DNA of 64,000 bases. Source: Polynucleobacter sp. 78F-HAINBA (GTDB lineage Bacteria > Pseudomonadota > Gammaproteobacteria > Burkholderiales > Burkholderiaceae). A program made the translations under genes and the position numbers. A model generated the notes under the pieces. That model saw only the letters and a list, made by a program, of their open reading frames with translations, did no database searches and was not told the origin of the DNA. The stretch covers positions 62,001 to 126,000 of the forward strand of contig NZ_JACVOQ010000002.1 of NCBI RefSeq assembly GCF_018882325.1. Reading direction: 5' to 3'. Shown piece by piece: positions 55,895 to 63,480 of this stretch (positions are counted from its first letter, which is position 1; each line of letters starts with the position of its first letter).

Positions 55895-56518
55895 GTGTTG
55901 ATCCAATCCACTCTCTGTATGGCTGCTCAAGAAATTGCAAGCATCCAAACACGATACGCAAGAAAGGGTGTAACCCTTAGCGAGGTAGCGCTTTGTGGCG
56001 CCAAGGAGTTTATTGAGTGGAATCATTACCCAGCAAATGACTTAGTGGACGAAGTCAGCGGTTATGAGTTTTATTACCACGCACATTCTTCGGATGAGAT
56101 GGTTGATGATGAGCATGGCCATTTCCACTTATTTAAGAGATTTGGGCATGATTTCCATCACCTCATTGGGATTGCGTTAAATCAGCAAGGTTTGCCTGTT
56201 CGACTATTCACTACCAATCAATGGGTTACTGGTGAAAAGTTTGTATCAGCAAAATCGGTAGTCGCTGAGCTACGTAATTTTGATATGGTAATAAAAGGCA
56301 GAATGGGGCCAATCGCACGCTGGATTAGCGCATTAACAAAACTATATTTTATCGACATGGAAAAGCTGATCCTGAGCCGAGACCAAAAAATTCGCGAGCT
56401 CAAGATCGAGCTTGGAGATTTGGAGAGTGCATTGGATTCGAAGAGTCATCATGTTTTAACGGAAAGCAAGATTGATTTATTGGATCAGCTTTCGCAGCAT
56501 TTATTACCTGAAAATTAA
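55895..56518 (+). CDS. His-rich protein of unknown function (DUF6969-like)
   Basis: A 207-residue protein; the start is GTG 55895 or ATG 55919, neither with a clear ribosome-binding site, so it may be coupled to the peptide gene 9 bases upstream. No signal peptide is seen. The core EWNHYPANDLVDEVSGYEFY is followed by a dense set of histidines (44, 62, 64, 74, 76, 78, 85, 88, 89) within HAHSSDEMVDDEHGHFHLF and on, which suggests a metal-binding site. A C-terminal coiled coil follows (about 160-185). The core resembles the DUF6969 family from memory, which has no known role. A link to the Cys-repeat peptide is inferred from adjacency. Confidence 0.65.
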   Translation: MLIQSTLCMAAQEIASIQTRYARKGVTLSEVALCGAKEFIEWNHYPANDLVDEVSGYEFYYHAHSSDEMVDDEHGHFHLFKRFGHDFHHLIGIALNQQGLPVRLFTTNQWVTGEKFVSAKSVVAELRNFDMVIKGRMGPIARWISALTKLYFIDMEKLILSRDQKIRELKIELGDLESALDSKSHHVLTESKIDLLDQLSQHLLPEN

Positions 56519-56531
56519 CCTAGGAGTTCAA

Positions 56532-57509
56532 ATGAAAAAGATGCAAGTAGGGCTGGCTTTAGCCATCGCAAGCTTTATCGGAATTGTTCAGGCTGTGACA
56601 TTGCCTGGTCCAGTAGTCAGCGCAGAGTGGTTGGCGGCCAACCAATCAGAGGTTCAAGTACTTGAAGTTCGCGGTGATGTTGCTAGCTACACGCGTGCCC
56701 CTGAATTTGAAGTCGATAAAAAGACGGGTAAGAAATTTTTGGTTGAGGTAGGCGGGCATATTCAGGACTCAACATTATTGGATTTCAAAAGAGTTAGGAC
56801 TGACAGAATGATTGATGGGAAGAAGATTAAATATCTCATTCCTGAAAAGGCAGACTTTGAAAAGATCATTCAGTCTGTAGGAGTCAATTCTGATAAGCCG
56901 ATTATTTTGGTGCCCGTTGGTCTTGATATTTCAGATATTGATGAAGCCTTACGTGCTTATTGGCAATTTAAGGTTTACGGCGAAGACAATATTGCTGTAT
57001 TGGATGGCGGTATGGCTGGCTGGCTATCTGAAGGCCGTGATTATTCTGTTGCGTCATCTGTTAAATCGAATGGAACTTGGCTCGGCAAAGCTGAGCGTAA
57101 AGAATTAATTGCCAATTCGGAGCAGGTAGCCCTTGCCTCAAAAACAGGTAAATCTACCTTGATTGATGCTCGTCAGCCTGTTCAGTTTTTTGGTCTTAGC
57201 AAGCGTGACTATGTAGGGGCTTATGGGCATATCGCTGGAGCGAAAGAACTGGCGCCTGAGTTATTGGCAAAGCCAGCAAAAGGAGCATTGTATTTCTGGG
57301 ATAAGAATACCTATAACTCCTTATTTACTGCTAACGGCATTAACCCTAAGGCACCTGCAATTAGCTATTGCAATAGTGGTCACTTAGCTGCTGGCGGTTG
57401 GTTTGTGATGTCTGAGTTGATTGGTAATAAATCTACCAAACTCTATGATGGGTCTTTATACCTTTGGACTTTAGAAGGCCGTCCATTGGTAGGTGTATCT
57501 CTGAACTAA
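56532..57509 (+). CDS. Exported tandem-domain rhodanese (sulfurtransferase)
   Basis: The ATG at 56532 has TAGGAGTT before it and gives a signal peptide (MKKMQVGLALAIASFIGIVQ); 325 residues. Two rhodanese domains follow, about 22-170 and 190-325. The first has VPVGLDI at the active-loop position and lacks the Cys, so it is structural. The second has the catalytic Cys280 in SYCNSGHLAAGG. This is the usual inactive-active layout of thiosulfate/3-mercaptopyruvate sulfurtransferases. It probably works on periplasmic sulfur compounds alongside the YeeE/YedE and Sox proteins. Confidence 0.88.
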   Translation: MKKMQVGLALAIASFIGIVQAVTLPGPVVSAEWLAANQSEVQVLEVRGDVASYTRAPEFEVDKKTGKKFLVEVGGHIQDSTLLDFKRVRTDRMIDGKKIKYLIPEKADFEKIIQSVGVNSDKPIILVPVGLDISDIDEALRAYWQFKVYGEDNIAVLDGGMAGWLSEGRDYSVASSVKSNGTWLGKAERKELIANSEQVALASKTGKSTLIDARQPVQFFGLSKRDYVGAYGHIAGAKELAPELLAKPAKGALYFWDKNTYNSLFTANGINPKAPAISYCNSGHLAAGGWFVMSELIGNKSTKLYDGSLYLWTLEGRPLVGVSLN

Positions 57510-57539
57510 TCTGTACTTAATTTTAAAAAGGATGTTGAT

Positions 57540-57755
57540 ATGAAATGCAATGTTGGCGGAATTGACCGCATGTTACGTATTATTGTTGGATTGGTGTTAA
57601 TTGGTTTGGCTATTACAGGATCGACTGGTGCTTGGGCTTGGATTGGTATTGTTCCTTTGGCAACAGGACTGTTTAGATTCTGCCCAGCCTACCCATTGTT
57701 AGGAATTAATACTAGTGGGAGCGGTTCTTGTGGTGGAGGCGGTTGCTCTAAGTAA
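57540..57755 (+). CDS. DUF2892 inner-membrane protein with Gly/Cys tail
   Basis: A 71-residue protein. MKCNVGGIDRMLRIIVGL is the DUF2892 signature (as in the membrane part of YgaP), with two membrane helices (about 11-27 and 31-46). Cysteines are at 3, 48, 64 and 69; the last two lie in a flexible tail, SGSCGGGGCSK. Many sulfur-gene clusters carry a DUF2892 protein with rhodaneses. The tail could hold persulfide sulfur (inference). Confidence 0.85.
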   Translation: MKCNVGGIDRMLRIIVGLVLIGLAITGSTGAWAWIGIVPLATGLFRFCPAYPLLGINTSGSGSCGGGGCSK

Positions 57756-57769
57756 TTCCGCCTATATCG

Positions 57770-57809
57770 ATGCGCTTGCTTGGATGAGAGTCTTGTAAGC
57801 GCATTTTTT
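57770..57809 (+). terminator. Rho-independent terminator after the DUF2892 gene
   Basis: ATGCGCTT (57770-57777) pairs with AAGCGCAT (57797-57804) across a 19-base loop, followed by six T (57804-57809). It ends the 54.5-57.8 kb operon, which converges with modC. Confidence 0.7.
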
Positions 57810-57820
57810 GCATCAGAGTT

Positions 57821-58930
57821 CTACTGATCAACAAAGCGACGTGGGTCATTAATGGGTCGCAATGGCATGATATGAATTTGATTTCCATCTAGCTCGAGAT
57901 GCATTAGCGCTCCAGTCTGCATCTGTAATCTGTTGACTTCAGCTGCAGACGCCTCCCATTCAACTGTATTTTCGCTATCTTGAATTCGCAATTGAATGAC
58001 TGCTATCTGGCCAAGCGCGCTCATCTTCTCAACCAGTGCAGGCACGCTAGTCTGAGTCGGTTTGTTATGAACGCTTAAGCCACTCTGAGGAATGACCCAG
58101 GCAACACGTGCTTTGGGAGGAATCTTTCCTTTATCTGCAACACTAAAAACTGTGTTGCACCCATCCCAACTCAAGCTACCAGAGTCAAATACGCCTTGAA
58201 ACATATTGCTAATACCAACTAATTCCGCAACTCGGGAATTCCTTGGTCTTTCAAATAAAACTCTTGGGGCAGCAGTTTGCAAACTAATGCCCTGATCTAT
58301 GACGGTAATCCGGTCAGCCAATAAATCAGCCTCACGTAAGTCATGCGTCACCAAGATCATGGGAATATTTAAGTCTGTACGAAGCTGTGCCAAGGTCTTA
58401 TATAAGCCTTGACGTGTTGGAGCGTCGATTGCTGAAAATGGCTCATCCAATAGCAAGACTTTGGGTTGTCTAGCCAGGGCTCTGGCGAGGGCAACACGTT
58501 GCTGCTGTCCACCAGATAGTTGGTGTGGCAATCTATCTGCAAGATCAGCTATACCCATGCGATCCAATAGATCCAGGCTAACTTTCTTACGTTCAGATGT
58601 ATTGAGACCGGAATTTTGCAAGGGAATTGTCACATTGCCCAGTGCATTGAGATGCGGAAAGAGCGCGTACTGCTGGAATAAGAATCCACATGAGCGTTCT
58701 GCAGGTGAAAGCTGCCGGACTTTACCACCTAGATCATCGGTTTCAAACCAGACCTCGCCATTACATTCAATTTTTCCTCTAGATGGCGCGTTTAGGCCGG
58801 CAATGGTTCTAAGAGCTGTAGTTTTACCGCTCCCGGAGGGGCCGACCAAAGCGTGTAAGTCTCCCGGTGCGCATTCCAAGCTGATTTGCAGTGGGCTAGG
58901 AGTGTTTTGACTAATCTTTACCTTTAGCAT
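57821..58930 (-). CDS. modC: Molybdate-type ABC transporter ATPase ModC
   Basis: A 369-residue ABC ATPase: Walker A GPSGSGKTT near residue 33, signature LSGGQQQRVALARALARQ near 141, Walker B VLLLDEPFSAID. The region from about 240 resembles a C-terminal regulatory domain of the MOBE/TOBE type. It powers uptake of molybdate or a similar oxyanion. Its ATG overlaps the modB stop by one base. Confidence 0.87.
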   Translation of the reverse strand: MLKVKISQNTPSPLQISLECAPGDLHALVGPSGSGKTTALRTIAGLNAPSRGKIECNGEVWFETDDLGGKVRQLSPAERSCGFLFQQYALFPHLNALGNVTIPLQNSGLNTSERKKVSLDLLDRMGIADLADRLPHQLSGGQQQRVALARALARQPKVLLLDEPFSAIDAPTRQGLYKTLAQLRTDLNIPMILVTHDLREADLLADRITVIDQGISLQTAAPRVLFERPRNSRVAELVGISNMFQGVFDSGSLSWDGCNTVFSVADKGKIPPKARVAWVIPQSGLSVHNKPTQTSVPALVEKMSALGQIAVIQLRIQDSENTVEWEASAAEVNRLQMQTGALMHLELDGNQIHIMPLRPINDPRRFVDQ

Positions 58931-59580
58931 TAGCTGATACCTCTACGACGATTTGGGTTGCGACCAAATATTCCGTACGAGAGTGCTATGCACACTAAAG
59001 ATGATCCCAAGAGCACAAGCGCCAAAGAGCCTGCACCCGAGGCGTCAAAACTCTGTACCTTGTCATAAATTGCAATGGAGGCAGTTTTTGTTTCCCCTGG
59101 AATTGCGCCGCCAACCATGAGGACAACGCCGAACTCGCCAAGAGTATGAGCGAAGGTAAGGGCGGCGGCACCAGTAATGCCTCGCCAGGATAGTGGCAGC
59201 TCAATCAAGCGAAAGATTTGCCAGTTGCTTAGACCGCTCACTTGGGCAGCCTCACGAATTTCAGGATTGATGGCCTCAAATGCTCTTTGAATAGGTTGAA
59301 TGGCAAATGGGATATTCACAATCAGCGAGGCAAGAAGGATGCCTGTGAATGAAAACACAAGGGGAATACCGAAAATACTGGTATTTCCGAATGAAACCAG
59401 GAAGTAGTAGCCCAAAACAGTAGGTGGAAGCACCAAAGGAAGGGCTAGAACGGCTTCAAGCCATGGACGGCTTTTATTGAGCTTGGTTAGCTTATGAGCA
59501 ACCCAAACCCCAAATGGGAGCATCAAAGCCATGGTCCAAAAAGCGAGCTTTAAGGACAGCAGAATTGCATCAATATCCAT
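58930..59580 (-). CDS. modB: Molybdate-type ABC transporter permease ModB
   Basis: The ATG at 59580 (MDIDAILLSLKLAFWTMALM) gives 216 residues and the usual ModB start; a GTG 39 bases upstream is the alternative. Five to six membrane helices are visible. The ATPase-docking loop is EINPEIREAAQVSGLSN-like, with ALTFAHTLGEFGVVLMVGG. No modA binding-protein gene lies beside it. The neighbouring molybdenum-dependent soxC gene gives a reason for local molybdate uptake. Confidence 0.87.
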   Translation of the reverse strand: MDIDAILLSLKLAFWTMALMLPFGVWVAHKLTKLNKSRPWLEAVLALPLVLPPTVLGYYFLVSFGNTSIFGIPLVFSFTGILLASLIVNIPFAIQPIQRAFEAINPEIREAAQVSGLSNWQIFRLIELPLSWRGITGAAALTFAHTLGEFGVVLMVGGAIPGETKTASIAIYDKVQSFDASGAGSLALVLLGSSLVCIALSYGIFGRNPNRRRGIS

Positions 59581-59647
59581 TTTTTGATTGTATTGCCTTT
59601 GTGGACTAGGGTATCCCACTATATAAGTGTTTTAGTCTTGGGTGTCC

Positions 59648-59673
59648 AATATATGCACGTATACGCATATATT
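59648..59673. promoter_or_regulatory. Perfect inverted repeat between modB and the ArsR-type gene
   Basis: AATATATGC (59648-59656) and GCATATATT (59665-59673) are perfect 9-bp arms around an 8-base spacer. It lies 7 bases before the likely start of the ArsR-type gene and 67 bases from modB, so it could act on both divergent promoters. Its core recurs at 53729-53744 before the rhodanese gene. An autoregulatory ArsR operator is the simplest reading. Confidence 0.6.
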
Positions 59674-59680
59674 AATACCA

Positions 59681-60022
59681 GTGAATATCAAAGCAAAAGT
59701 CAAAAAAGCCACCAAAGATCTTTCTCCTAAAGCGATGGAAAAGGTTTTCGCGCGCGTAGCAGATTATTTCAGCGTACTTTCCGAGCCATCACGCCTGCGC
59801 ATCATGTATGCCGTGTGTAGCGGCGAGAAGTCTGTATCTGAAGTTATTGAGTTGTGCGGCTCCAGTCAGGCTAACGTTTCACGCCATCTTGCCGCTCTCC
59901 ACAAGGCGGGAATATTGCTGAGACGCAAAGAGGGCACGACTGTCTTTTACTCAATTGCTGACAACGCTACTGTAGAGATGTGTCAAACGGTGTGCGCGAA
60001 GATTGCTGAAAGTTTGCATTAA
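59681..60022 (+). CDS. ArsR-family transcriptional repressor (sulfur-responsive type)
   Basis: A 113-residue product from GTG 59681; a GTG at 59642 would place the inverted repeat inside the gene, and an ATG at 59735 would shorten the N-terminus. The ArsR fold has FSVLSEPSRLRIMYAV and the recognition region SSQANVSRHLAALHKAGIL. Cysteines are at 46, 59, 101 and 105. A Cys in the third helix region and one near the C-terminal helix are used by the BigR/SqrR group to sense persulfides, though spacing here differs from those proteins. Position beside sox genes fits a sulfur sensor. The function is inferred. Confidence 0.8.
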   Translation: MNIKAKVKKATKDLSPKAMEKVFARVADYFSVLSEPSRLRIMYAVCSGEKSVSEVIELCGSSQANVSRHLAALHKAGILLRRKEGTTVFYSIADNATVEMCQTVCAKIAESLH

Positions 60023-60057
60023 TTTTTTAAGTATCTATTCATCAAAGTAGAGATCAC

Positions 60058-61458
60058 ATGACCAAAAAACAAATAGAGATTAGTGCGCAGGATATTGGTG
60101 CTATCGAAAAGCCGGCTAACCAGGCGCGCCTTGTTAAGGCGCCTGAGCATTTTATCTCCCAAGAGCTTATCGCCGATATCAATGCCAATGGTTTAGATGA
60201 GAATCGTCGCGGCTTTTTGCGCAAGGGCTTTATGTCTGCTCTAGGCGGTGCGGCGGCTGGCTTAACAGCACCACTGGCTATGGCTGCAGGCGAGGGTGAT
60301 CCTGCGATCCTTGAGAAGCAAGAATGGCAAACCACTCTTGGTAAGAATGTGGCAACAATGCCTTATGGCGTGCCATCTATTTATGAGTCCAACTTGATTC
60401 GTCGTGAGTCTCCAGGTTTAACACGAGTTTCAGCGGCCTCGGTTGCCTTCACTCCATTGCAAGGTTTATTCGGAACCATTACTCCAAATGGATTGCATTT
60501 TGAGCGTCATCACCAGGGTTGGTACAACATTAACCCTGAAACCCATCGCTTGATGGTCAATGGTTTGGTGAAAAACCCACGTGTTTTCACGATGAACGAT
60601 TTAATGCGCTTGCCATCTGTTTCTCGTACCCACTTTATTGAGTGTGGCGCCAATACTGGTCTTGAGTGGGGCAACGTAGCCGTACCTACTGTTCAGTACA
60701 CACACGGAATGCTTTCTTGCTGTGAGTTCACCGGTGTTCCATTAAAGGTCTTGCTCGAAGAGTGTGGTGCTGATCTCAAAAAAGGCAAGTTCATGCTTGC
60801 CGAAGGTGGCGATGGCTCAGGTATGACTCGTACCATCAATCTTGAGAGCTGTTTGAATGACACCATCGTGGCTTGGGCGATGAATGGTGAGATGTTGCGT
60901 CCTGAAAATGGATTCCCATTGCGCTTGGTAGTTCCTGGCGTGCAGGGTGTTAGCTGGGTTAAATGGTTGCGTCGCCTGGAAGTGGGTGATATGCCATGGA
61001 ATGCAAAAGACGAAGCGGTTCACTATATTGAGCTCATGCCTGACGGAACGCATCGTCAGTACGCATCGATTCAGGAATGTAAATCGGTCATCACCACTCC
61101 ATCGGGTGGTCAGCAGTTGCTAGATAAAGGTTTCTACAACGTGAGTGGTATGGCTTGGTCAGGCCGCGGAAAAATTACACGTGTAGACGTTTCATTTGAT
61201 GGCGGAAATAACTGGCGTACTGCTCGCCTAGAGACTCCAGTTCTTACGAAGTCCATTACTCGCTTCAATATTGATTGGGTTTGGGACGGCTCTCCCGCGA
61301 TTCTGCAATCCCGTGCGATGGATGACACTGGCTATATTCAACCCTCGATCAAGACTCTGCGTAATGTTCGCGGCACTAGATCTATTTATCACAACAATGC
61401 AATTCAATCATGGAAATTGGATTCAAACGGCGAGGTGAGCAATGTTCAAGTTGGATAA
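60058..61458 (+). CDS. soxC: Sulfane dehydrogenase molybdenum subunit SoxC
   Basis: A 466-residue protein of the sulfite-oxidase family. It has a Tat signal with Arg50-Arg51 in NRRGFLRKGFMSALGG. The molybdenum-ligand Cys196 lies in THFIECGANTGLEWG, and the C-terminal dimer domain begins near 350. The long N-terminus and adjacent diheme soxD mark it as SoxC rather than SorA. With SoxD it oxidises SoxY-bound sulfane sulfur in the periplasm, yielding six electrons per thiosulfate. It overlaps soxD by 17 bases. Confidence 0.93.
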   Translation: MTKKQIEISAQDIGAIEKPANQARLVKAPEHFISQELIADINANGLDENRRGFLRKGFMSALGGAAAGLTAPLAMAAGEGDPAILEKQEWQTTLGKNVATMPYGVPSIYESNLIRRESPGLTRVSAASVAFTPLQGLFGTITPNGLHFERHHQGWYNINPETHRLMVNGLVKNPRVFTMNDLMRLPSVSRTHFIECGANTGLEWGNVAVPTVQYTHGMLSCCEFTGVPLKVLLEECGADLKKGKFMLAEGGDGSGMTRTINLESCLNDTIVAWAMNGEMLRPENGFPLRLVVPGVQGVSWVKWLRRLEVGDMPWNAKDEAVHYIELMPDGTHRQYASIQECKSVITTPSGGQQLLDKGFYNVSGMAWSGRGKITRVDVSFDGGNNWRTARLETPVLTKSITRFNIDWVWDGSPAILQSRAMDDTGYIQPSIKTLRNVRGTRSIYHNNAIQSWKLDSNGEVSNVQVG

Positions 61459-62521
61459 ATTTAGTATTGGCCTAGGCTTTGCGGCGCTCATCGCAATTAC
61501 TGCGCAACAAGCGTTAGCGCAGTCTGGTTCAGCCAAATTCCCTGGTATTGGTAGAGCGGCTACTCCTGCGGAGGTTGCCGCCTGGGATATTGATGTTCGC
61601 CCCGACTTTAAAGGTTTGCCAAAGGGATCTGGCTCTGTCGAAAAAGGCCAAGTAATTTGGGAGACTAAGTGTGCAAGCTGTCACGGCACATTTGGTGAGT
61701 CTAATGAGATCTTCACTCCGATTGCTGGTGGTACTACTAAGGATGATGTCAAAACGGGTAAGGTAGCTTCATTAAAGGATATGAAGCAGCCGCAACGTAC
61801 AACCCTCATGAAGGTGCCTACGGTATCTACATTATGGGATTACATTTATCGCGCGATGCCATGGAATGCACCAAGATCACTAACACCTGACGATACTTAC
61901 GCGGTTGTTGCGTTTATCTTGAGTCTAGGCGAGATTGTTCCTGATGATTTTGTGCTGAGCGATAAAAATATTGCCGATGTCAAAATGCCGAATCGTAACG
62001 GCATGACCACAAAGCATGGCTTCTGGAATGTAAAAGACAAGCCGGACGTTAATGGAAATTCTTGCATGCATAACTGCGTACCATTTGTCCAAATCGGCTC
62101 AACATTGCCTGACTTTGCTCGAAATGCGCATGACAATATTGCAGAGCAAAACCGTATGTATGGCCCATATCGTGGCGCAGATTCAACCAAGCCACCATTA
62201 AAAGCATTGCCTGGCGCAGCCGGCGAGGGTTTGGCTCATGCCAAGGATACGCATTCAGCCGCTAAAAAAGGTCCAGCAGCTTTGTTCCAAAGCGAGAATT
62301 GCTCCGCTTGTCATGCTCCTAATGCAAAGCTAGTTGGCCCATCTATAGCTGATATTGCCAAGAAATATGACGGTCAGAGTGGCGCCCTGGACAAGCTAAT
62401 GGCAAAGGTTAAATCTGGAGGTGCTGGTGTGTGGGGCTCCATTCCAATGCCACCACAAGCTCAACTTTCCGATGAGGACCGCAAGACTTTAGTAACTTGG
62501 GTGCTATCTGGTGGCAAATAA
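61442..62521 (+). CDS. soxD: Sulfane dehydrogenase diheme cytochrome subunit SoxD
   Basis: A 359-residue protein with a signal peptide cut near ALAQ (about residue 27). Two CXXCH heme sites are present: CASCH (77-81) and CSACH (287-291). GPSIADIAKKYDG and PPQAQLSDEDRKTLVTWVLS follow the second. It takes electrons from SoxC. The ATG lies inside the end of soxC (17-base overlap), so translation is coupled. Confidence 0.93.
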   Translation: MFKLDKFSIGLGFAALIAITAQQALAQSGSAKFPGIGRAATPAEVAAWDIDVRPDFKGLPKGSGSVEKGQVIWETKCASCHGTFGESNEIFTPIAGGTTKDDVKTGKVASLKDMKQPQRTTLMKVPTVSTLWDYIYRAMPWNAPRSLTPDDTYAVVAFILSLGEIVPDDFVLSDKNIADVKMPNRNGMTTKHGFWNVKDKPDVNGNSCMHNCVPFVQIGSTLPDFARNAHDNIAEQNRMYGPYRGADSTKPPLKALPGAAGEGLAHAKDTHSAAKKGPAALFQSENCSACHAPNAKLVGPSIADIAKKYDGQSGALDKLMAKVKSGGAGVWGSIPMPPQAQLSDEDRKTLVTWVLSGGK

Positions 62522-62534
62522 AAATAGCTAACTA

Positions 62535-62547
62535 GGTGGTAACCACC
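62535..62547. repeat. Perfect palindrome between soxD and soxY
   Basis: GGTGGTAACCACC has six-base arms around one central base. It lies 13 bases after the soxD stop and 60 before soxY. It is too tight for a normal hairpin loop unless the inner pairs open, and only a short T run follows. It may be a regulator site or a weak stabilising hairpin. Confidence 0.35.
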
Positions 62548-62607
62548 ATGTTTTAATGCAAAATAGGTAATAAATTGATAGAAGTAAAGATTAATAAAGG
62601 AGTTTTT

Positions 62608-63060
62608 ATGAATCAGCAGCGTCGTAGTTTATTGAAGTATTCAGCAGTATTTGGCTTGATGGCTTCGGCAGGTCTCATTAGTACTGCACAAGCTCAAGAG
62701 TGGAACAAGGCCGCTTTTGAAGGCAAGGGTATTGATGATGTATTTAAGATCTTGGGCGCTGGTAGTCCAGATAAATCATCTGCAGTGACTTTGAATGCTC
62801 CGGATATCGCTGAAAACGGCGCAGTTGTTCCTGTTGGAATCACTTCCACACTGAAGGCTGAGCAAATGGCTATCTTGGTTGAAAAGAATCCAAGTTCATT
62901 AGCAGCTCAATTCTTTATCCCAGCTGGCACTGATTCATTTGTAACAACCCGTATCAAGATGGGTCAAACATCCAATGTATACGGCTTAGTAAAAGCTGAC
63001 GGCAAGTGGTTAATGACTGTTAAAGAAGTCAAGGTAACGCTTGGTGGTTGCGGCGGTTAA
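62608..63060 (+). CDS. soxY: Sulfur carrier protein SoxY
   Basis: The ATG at 62608 follows AAAGGAG and gives 150 residues with a Tat signal (QQRRSLLKYSAVFGLMASAG). The protein ends in GGCGG, the swinging arm whose Cys148 carries the sulfur intermediates of the Sox cycle. It forms a dimer with SoxZ, encoded 56 bases downstream. Confidence 0.95.
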   Translation: MNQQRRSLLKYSAVFGLMASAGLISTAQAQEWNKAAFEGKGIDDVFKILGAGSPDKSSAVTLNAPDIAENGAVVPVGITSTLKAEQMAILVEKNPSSLAAQFFIPAGTDSFVTTRIKMGQTSNVYGLVKADGKWLMTVKEVKVTLGGCGG

Positions 63061-63116
63061 TTCCGAAGCAAGTAGATAAATACGATTCACTTATATAGAT
63101 TAAAAGAGGAACCAAA

Positions 63117-63425
63117 ATGGCTGATCCAATGCGCGTAAGAGCTGCTGAAAACGGCGGTACTGTAGATGTAAAAATTTTGATGAAACACGATATGGAATCT
63201 GGTCAGCGTAAAGACGCTTCAGGCAAAACTATTCCTGCTTGGTTCATCAGCACGATTAATGTAAAAGCCAATGGTAAAGATGTATTCAATGGTCAATTTG
63301 GTCCAGCAGTTTCTAAGGATCCATTCTTGAACTTTAAGTACAAGGGTGCTAAGGGTGACAAGATTGTTGTGACTTGGAACGATAGCAAGGGTGACAAGCG
63401 TACTGACGAAGCAACTGCTTCTTAA
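63117..63425 (+). CDS. soxZ: Sox sulfur-carrier partner SoxZ
   Basis: A 102-residue protein with the SoxZ core VDVKILMKHDMESGQRKDAS and final KIVVTWNDSKGDKRTDEA. It has no signal peptide of its own, as usual; it is exported together with SoxY. An AGAGGAACC box precedes the ATG. Confidence 0.95.
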   Translation: MADPMRVRAAENGGTVDVKILMKHDMESGQRKDASGKTIPAWFISTINVKANGKDVFNGQFGPAVSKDPFLNFKYKGAKGDKIVVTWNDSKGDKRTDEATAS

Positions 63426-63480
63426 TTGCTTTTTGCTTTAATAAATCATCACCGCCTCCGTGGTTCTGAAAGGGTAGGAA

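Noticed and set aside
58394..58407. A copy of TCTTATATAAG resembling the GntR operator candidate
   Set aside because: It lies inside the modC coding region, far from any promoter, and its codons fit the protein; chance occurrence is more likely.
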